64,000 nucleotides of DNA from Bacteroidales bacterium (GTDB lineage: Bacteria > Bacteroidota > Bacteroidia > Bacteroidales > P3): positions 1 to 64,000 of the forward strand of contig JAGCJW010000026.1 of the NCBI GenBank assembly GCA_017647785.1. Reading direction: 5' to 3'. Below, piece after piece: positions 58,641 to 64,000 of this stretch. The position numbers were made by a program, and so were the translations under genes. Position 1 is the stretch's first letter. Each line of letters starts with the position of its first letter. Under the pieces are notes generated by a model that was given only the letters and a program-made list of their open reading frames with translations, was not told the DNA's origin and made no database searches.

Positions 58641-61600
58641 TTATCTAACAACTATCATCTTCTTAACTTGTTTTTCATCTTTGTAGTACATTGTGTAATA
58701 GTATGTACCTTCTGCTAAATTAAGGTTTTCTATCTTTATTTCGCTTCTACCTTGTGGGTAGTGTGAGCTTGTTTGATATACTACTTGTCCCAAGTTATTT
58801 GTTATTACCAATTCCACATTACCTGCTTCTGGAAGTGTGAATCCTATTGAAGTTTGGTTGTCAAATGGATTTGGTTGGTTTTGTTCTAATTCAAAGCTTG
58901 GTGCTGCAACTTCATCTTCCAATCCAACGTAAGACTTAACTACTACTATGTTTGTTGAGTCGTTTCTATGGTCTGCGTCGTATGGGTATTCAATCCATGC
59001 AATCAAGTTGTATTGTCCGTCTGCGTTCTTTGGTATTCTTTGGTCAAAGTTCATATAACGTACTAATGCTGGATTTGGTTCGTCATACTCCCAAGTGAAT
59101 GTTTGAGTAATCTTGTTAGCAAAGTCTCCGTTTTGTACAAGGTGTGCTCTTACTTGTGTTGTTCCTCCTATCGTTCCTGCATTGTGTGCGATAAGTTGTA
59201 CTTTACAATCTTCTGCTGCTGTTTGTTCTACAAAGATAGTGTCTGCTACTCCGTCTCTGTATCCCATATAAAGCACACTTGTTGTATCGTTTGCTCTATC
59301 GTTTTCGTCTGCTGCTGAAACGTATGCTGTGATTGAGTAGTATGGTCCGTTTGCTCTTGGAAGTTCTACATCAAACTTATGGTGTGCAAGTGTTCCTGAT
59401 GGTACTATATTACCTAATCTGTATGTTTCTTCAATAACGTTTGCTATATCTCCATTGTAGTAGTATCCTACTGTCACATTTCCTATTCCGACTGAACTTC
59501 TGTTCATAAATGTCAATTGTACAGAAATATTATTTGGATCTGCATCGTCAATTGTTACATATTTTGCTTCTAGGTCTCTTGTTGCACTTGTTCCTTCTAA
59601 TCGTTTGTATAGTGTATCGTTGTCATGATAGTAGTCTCCTTCTTGTCCTGTCCAACATTTCAAGTTTACTGAACCAAATGATGCTCTGAATCTTTCGTTG
59701 AAACGATAGATGTATTCGTCACCATTATACAATGGAGGTGTGAAGTAAACTGTTTCTGTTATGGTTGTTCCTCCTGATACTGTATATCCAACAGGCAATT
59801 CAGATACTGGATCTAATCCATAGTTCTTTATGTGGATTGCGACTTCTATATTATCATTTGATACTATTTGTTCGCCTGGTGATGTGATTGCTACTATTCC
59901 AACGTCTTTTTGTAGTGGTCCTATCACAACTGATACACAGCAAGAGTCATTGTCTGTATAAATGTCTGTTGGGTTTAATCTTGTGAATGCACATAGATTA
60001 AATGGATCAGGCATTCCTACTGCTAGGTATGTTCCTTGTGTGAATGTGTAGTGTAATGTATCTTCTGGTTCTAATCCTGCGTTTGTCATAGTTTCACAGA
60101 TTGGGATATACATTCCTTCTGCCATGTAACAAACTTCAAAGTTATCTAATACTTGTGCTCCATAGTTCATTACACCGACTCTTGGATAGAAGTTAGATCC
60201 GTAATTTGGTAAGTCATTTGGTTCTAAGTTTATGCTTACAACCCCGGCATCTTGGTCACGTTTTGCTCTCTTGATTTCAAAATCGTCTATCGCAATACCA
60301 TCGTTTCTTGATGTAGCACTCTTGAACACAAATCTGAATTGTAATTCGTTACCAAATAAGTGTGTGATTGATTTCAATGAGTACATTACCTCTCTCCATG
60401 TTGCTGTTGTTGTAAATCCGTCTTCTGAGTTATACCAGTTGTTTGCATTAGGATCATCAACGCCTCCTAGTAATACCCATTTTCCTTCCCAGTTTAGATA
60501 TTCTATACGCATTGAAGTTCCTGTTGACAATGATGTTCTCATCATGAATGTCATTGTGTCTGGTTTTACAACTCCTATGTCAAATATTGGTGTGTATAAG
60601 TAACTTTCGTTGTTTGCAGGATATGTTCCTTCCAATTTTGTTTTCCAACAATTTGGTGCAGAATATGGTGCATTAATTTTACTGTTACTTGCTGCTGGTG
60701 TTCCAAATTCCCAACAGTTTGTAGGGTTAGATGTGTTCACATCGTATGCAAAGAAATCATCGTTTCCTTCTGGTTCATCAAAGTTTGTTTCGTATGGTAC
60801 AACTACTTTTCTAAACACGTGAACTGTTTTAGTTATTGTATCATTTTCATGGTAGTTATCTCCTGCTACAGAAACAAATGCTTTCAAAGTTGTATTACCT
60901 AATGGTAAATCTACTTGTCCTAATGTTACTATTTCTGTTGCTCCTATTGGCAAGTTACCTGACCAGTTATAAACTTGCTCTGCATCTGAGTTTAATTGCC
61001 ATGTTATTGTTGCTGATGTCAAGGCATCTAAACCTGCATTCTTTAATTGGACTTTTACTGTTTGTTGTGTTTCTGATAAGAATTGAGCTGGCTCTACAAA
61101 GCTTTGTAATTCTGCATTTATTTGTTCTGCTGTACGAATTAAAACTTTATAGTCTTCTACTTCTCCTCTTGATGGTGATACGGCTCCATTTGTAATTGTA
61201 GTTTCATTTCCACCTTGTGCTAAGATTACTCTCATTCTTGTTAAACCTGACAATGTGTTGTAAGAAACTGTTACTGGACTTACTATTGATTGTCCTGACC
61301 AAATGGTATCACTCATGATAGCTTCTGTTTCTGCAAAGATTCCATCTCTATTCCAATCCAAGAATACTTTTGCCCAACCACCAACTATAGTACCTGCTTC
61401 CATTGATGATGAGTTGTCGACTTGTACTTCTATTACATCTCCTACTCCTTTGAACAACACTGCTGGAGCAATTTCTTCTGTATAATCTGTGTATTTGTTT
61501 CCTGAGGCGTTAGAGGTTGATTCCATTGCTCCTAACTTAACTCTTGTAATGTCTAACGATTCTTCACCTCCTGGTGTTTGGCTTAATGTATAGACATTTG

Positions 61601-64000
61601 CTCCGTTCTTAGGTTTGATTAAAACATAATCACAAGTGTCATTCAATGCTGTATAGTCATTATCTGCATCTACCCATGCTCTTACTTTATAAGTTTTTGC
61701 AGGGTTTGACATATCTGCTAATTGATTGAATGCATAGATATATGGTTGATCTGGTTGAATTGTTGCAGTACATGTTTCTGTTACTATTATTTCTTCTGCT
61801 GTTGCAGGTGATGTTGGTTTAATACTATAAGAAATATTAAAGTTAGAAAGTGGTGTTGTTCCATAGTTTATAACATCTACTTTAATTGTATCTCCTAATT
61901 CCATATATACCCAACCTTCTGGTATTGGTTCTACAACTGCTCTTGCTGATGCATCTACTGCTGCTCTTGGATCTAGGTGAACTGTTACTGGTGTAAAGTC
62001 ACTCGCACATGGATATGCTCCACTTGCATTTACCATTACATAGAATGTTGTATCTGCAAATAATTGTGTAGTTGTGTAATTTCTTGATGAGTTGTATGAT
62101 GTTGGTGCATAGAATGGTGATGTAGCATATTGGTTAGAATACCATTTTATTGGAAGATTATTTACTTGTTCTGCTGATGGGTGTCCCCATGTTCCGTATG
62201 GTATAAAGTCATCTGTTACTGTTGGTGCTGGTGGTGATACTTTAGAGATAACTGTTTTCGCTGATGATAATGTGTCGTTATCAAATTTATTATCTCCTAC
62301 TACTTTTACTATTGTAATTAAGTGTAATGTATCATCTGTTGCATCTGTTGGATAGATGTTTGATGTTGTGTTGAAAGTATATGTTAATCCTGCTCCAGGT
62401 TGTAGGTTATTGAATGTTACTCCGTTTGTTTGGTCTGTGTATGGGAATGTTAGTTGTTCTGTTACCATTTGATCTGGTCTTTCTGTAAAGTAGTATTTTA
62501 CTTCTATTGTATTATTGGAGTTAACCATATACTCCCCTATGTTTTTAACCTTTGTTTGAACTGCGTAATTTGTTAGATTACAACGTTCTGTTGTTACAAC
62601 TACTCCATCTATCTTAAGGTCTGTTGATGGTATAGTTAGGAATGATGTGTATGCTGTATCGTTTGTTACTGTTGTGTCATCAGGTAATGTTGTGTAAACA
62701 TACAAGTATAATTCTTCATCATTGTCATAGTTTAATGGAGGAGTAAATGTGCCTTGGAATGTAAATGTTGTAGTTTCTAATGATGCTAACATTCCTGTCC
62801 AAGTTTCTGTCATTTGTTGAATAATATCTGTAGAGTCTTGGTGATATTTTAATACTGCTGTTACATCAACTGAACTGATAGAGTAATTACCAAAGTTCTT
62901 TATTTCAACCTCTACTGTCAAAGGTTCACTTTCTATGTATTCATCTCCTTCAACTGGTTGTAAAATTGCTGGGATACCTGTGTCTGTACTTGTAAACATA
63001 TACTCGTATGCACCTATTGTTGGTTTTGGAGAAATTGGTCTTACATTGTTTTCTATATCAACATTAACATCATCTAATGGTTCTGCAGCTCTTACTATAT
63101 CTGTTGGCCATCTTAATGATAAGATTGAGTCGTTTAGGAATGCATTTTCTATTGATAATGATAAGTTATCCATTCCGTTTGCTGTTTGAAGAAGTGCTAA
63201 TGTTGCTTTATCTCCTCCCCAGTTTGCAAACTTACTTCCGTTTACTGTATAGTTATTTGTGTTAGATAATACAACTTGTGTTCCTGGTGATGTTACATAA
63301 ATAGCATAACCTTTTCCTTGATTGTCAAGGTTGTTGTTTCTTATTCTTATGTTTGCTCCTTCTTCTCCTACTGTCAATGCTCTTGATTTAGCACTATTTG
63401 TAGAAGTCTTCATGTATACAGTATTGTAATACAAGTCAACGTGTGTTACATTGTTTATAGAGATACCATAAGATTCAAAGTTTGTACTTACATTTGGTCC
63501 TACTAATGAAACTGCATTGTTTGCAATTTTTGCTGCATTGTTTTGTGTAAATGTAGAGTTAGTTAATTCTATACCGACTCTTTCTGCAGAACCTTTTAGT
63601 AAGAATACTCTATTAGACATTACATTTAATGAGCCACTAATTTGTGATAACTTAACTGCTGTTAATTCTATTTTTGAAGTATCTGTACTGAATGCATTAG
63701 CATTTATTTGTAGGTTATTTACTTGAGATAAGTTAAGTGCTGTTACTCCAAAGTCATAGAATCTGTTGTTCTCAATATTTAAGCTTGTTATAACATCGTC
63801 TGTTTTTATTTGATTAGCTGAACCATAGAAGTTGTTATTTGTAAATGTTATAGAGTTACTATTCTTTAAGTTAAATAAGTCTGGCGTTACAGAGTGTGGT
63901 GTTGCGAATGTTACTTGATTGAATGTAATATCTGAAGCGTTTGATACTTTTATTATTGCTGCAGATGTTGTATCTGTTGCAGATATTGTAATATCTTGAA
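58641..64000 (-). CDS. Giant T9SS-secreted surface protein, 5' end outside the window
   Basis: The frame is open without stops from 58641 to the right edge, so the gene is truncated here (more than 1785 residues visible); the Met at 63620 is internal. The visible N-terminal part is parallel beta-helix-like (repeated ITFTNNNFYGS-type rungs), then multiple CARDB-like beta-sandwich repeats (GEVEDYKV GEVED domain near the middle, IKNYGLDPVSELPVGYTV, IRFVF concanavalin/MAM-like block around FETNFDEPEGNDD equivalent), ending in a T9SS type-A domain (QNQPNPFDNQTSIGF, NNLGQVVYQ, EGTYYYTMYY). Likely cell-surface adhesin or glycan-binding protein. Confidence 0.88.
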   Translation of the reverse strand, partial: QDITISATDTTSAAIIKVSNASDITFNQVTFATPHSVTPDLFNLKNSNSITFTNNNFYGSANQIKTDDVITSLNIENNRFYDFGVTALNLSQVNNLQINANAFSTDTSKIELTAVKLSQISGSLNVMSNRVFLLKGSAERVGIELTNSTFTQNNAAKIANNAVSLVGPNVSTNFESYGISINNVTHVDLYYNTVYMKTSTNSAKSRALTVGEEGANIRIRNNNLDNQGKGYAIYVTSPGTQVVLSNTNNYTVNGSKFANWGGDKATLALLQTANGMDNLSLSIENAFLNDSILSLRWPTDIVRAAEPLDDVNVDIENNVRPISPKPTIGAYEYMFTSTDTGIPAILQPVEGDEYIESEPLTVEVEIKNFGNYSISSVDVTAVLKYHQDSTDIIQQMTETWTGMLASLETTTFTFQGTFTPPLNYDNDEELYLYVYTTLPDDTTVTNDTAYTSFLTIPSTDLKIDGVVVTTERCNLTNYAVQTKVKNIGEYMVNSNNTIEVKYYFTERPDQMVTEQLTFPYTDQTNGVTFNNLQPGAGLTYTFNTTSNIYPTDATDDTLHLITIVKVVGDNKFDNDTLSSAKTVISKVSPPAPTVTDDFIPYGTWGHPSAEQVNNLPIKWYSNQYATSPFYAPTSYNSSRNYTTTQLFADTTFYVMVNASGAYPCASDFTPVTVHLDPRAAVDASARAVVEPIPEGWVYMELGDTIKVDVINYGTTPLSNFNISYSIKPTSPATAEEIIVTETCTATIQPDQPYIYAFNQLADMSNPAKTYKVRAWVDADNDYTALNDTCDYVLIKPKNGANVYTLSQTPGGEESLDITRVKLGAMESTSNASGNKYTDYTEEIAPAVLFKGVGDVIEVQVDNSSSMEAGTIVGGWAKVFLDWNRDGIFAETEAIMSDTIWSGQSIVSPVTVSYNTLSGLTRMRVILAQGGNETTITNGAVSPSRGEVEDYKVLIRTAEQINAELQSFVEPAQFLSETQQTVKVQLKNAGLDALTSATITWQLNSDAEQVYNWSGNLPIGATEIVTLGQVDLPLGNTTLKAFVSVAGDNYHENDTITKTVHVFRKVVVPYETNFDEPEGNDDFFAYDVNTSNPTNCWEFGTPAASNSKINAPYSAPNCWKTKLEGTYPANNESYLYTPIFDIGVVKPDTMTFMMRTSLSTGTSMRIEYLNWEGKWVLLGGVDDPNANNWYNSEDGFTTTATWREVMYSLKSITHLFGNELQFRFVFKSATSRNDGIAIDDFEIKRAKRDQDAGVVSINLEPNDLPNYGSNFYPRVGVMNYGAQVLDNFEVCYMAEGMYIPICETMTNAGLEPEDTLHYTFTQGTYLAVGMPDPFNLCAFTRLNPTDIYTDNDSCCVSVVIGPLQKDVGIVAITSPGEQIVSNDNIEVAIHIKNYGLDPVSELPVGYTVSGGTTITETVYFTPPLYNGDEYIYRFNERFRASFGSVNLKCWTGQEGDYYHDNDTLYKRLEGTSATRDLEAKYVTIDDADPNNISVQLTFMNRSSVGIGNVTVGYYYNGDIANVIEETYRLGNIVPSGTLAHHKFDVELPRANGPYYSITAYVSAADENDRANDTTSVLYMGYRDGVADTIFVEQTAAEDCKVQLIAHNAGTIGGTTQVRAHLVQNGDFANKITQTFTWEYDEPNPALVRYMNFDQRIPKNADGQYNLIAWIEYPYDADHRNDSTNIVVVKSYVGLEDEVAAPSFELEQNQPNPFDNQTSIGFTLPEAGNVELVITNNLGQVVYQTSSHYPQGRSEIKIENLNLAEGTYYYTMYYKDEKQVKKMIVVR

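Noticed and set aside
63618..63620. ATG at 63620 as start of the giant T9SS protein
   Set aside because: The same frame continues without a stop to the window edge with beta-helix-like sequence and no signal peptide follows the Met, so it is internal.

Overview
The window comes from an AT-rich member of the Bacteroidota, most likely a Bacteroidales. The lineage is inferred from several independent signs: type IX secretion (T9SS) C-terminal sorting domains on three proteins, a BspA-like leucine-rich-repeat protein, a TonB-dependent receptor with a carboxypeptidase-D-like N-terminal domain, DUF4290, DUF2723 and DUF6567 family proteins, and many promoters of the Bacteroidota type (TTTG, about 19-20 bases, TAnnTTTG). 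The metabolic genes (arginine deiminase, lysine-fermentation enzymes, an ADP-forming acyl-CoA synthetase) suggest an amino-acid-fermenting anaerobe.

Layout. 0-2.4 kb (+): tRNA-Leu(GAG), a TsaC/Sua5-like protein and a TPR protein. 2.4-12.2 kb (-): a metal-related pair (TonB receptor plus His-rich HMA-like protein), a secreted unknown, then priA, a META-domain lipoprotein, meaB, an SDR and pgk. 12.4-19.8 kb (+): corA, tRNA-Arg(CCG), a CPBP protease, uvrD, DUF4290, murA and a degenerate arginase-like protein. 19.9-31.5 kb (-): LRR surface protein, then the operon tpiA-prmA-(1513-aa unknown)-plsY-dcp. 31.5-36 kb (-): ispH-recF-DUF721-flippase-GT8. 36-37.7 kb (+): DUF2156 and GNAT proteins.

37.7-41.0 kb is a small replicon-like island. 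It holds a primase-polymerase/DnaB-type helicase fusion, three 21-bp-phased iteron-like repeats, a duplicated winged-helix protein and an HU-like protein, and it ends at tRNA-Gln(TTG). No integrase is visible. This is the best candidate here for an undescribed system. 41.1-50.7 kb (+): a twin-ATPase ABC protein, arcA, a DUF2723 glycosyltransferase-like protein, an Mpv17-like membrane protein, a porin-like protein, dapF and a lipoprotein. 50.7-55 kb (-): ADP-forming acyl-CoA synthetase, a secreted unknown and an AMP-forming acyl-CoA synthetase. 55.2-57.1 kb (+): an incomplete lysine-fermentation cluster (atoD, kal, kce). 57.2-64 kb (-): two T9SS cargo proteins; the second is very large and runs off the right edge.

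Non-coding structure is rich. A 22-bp near-palindromic unit is tandemly repeated at two loci 22 kb apart in opposite orientation. A second repeat family with 21-22-bp period (core TTCTTTGTTT) fills at least four intergenic gaps and even supplies the dapF stop codon. A 22-nt element with an 8-9 C run occurs twice. The leader of one T9SS gene can form mutually exclusive hairpins.
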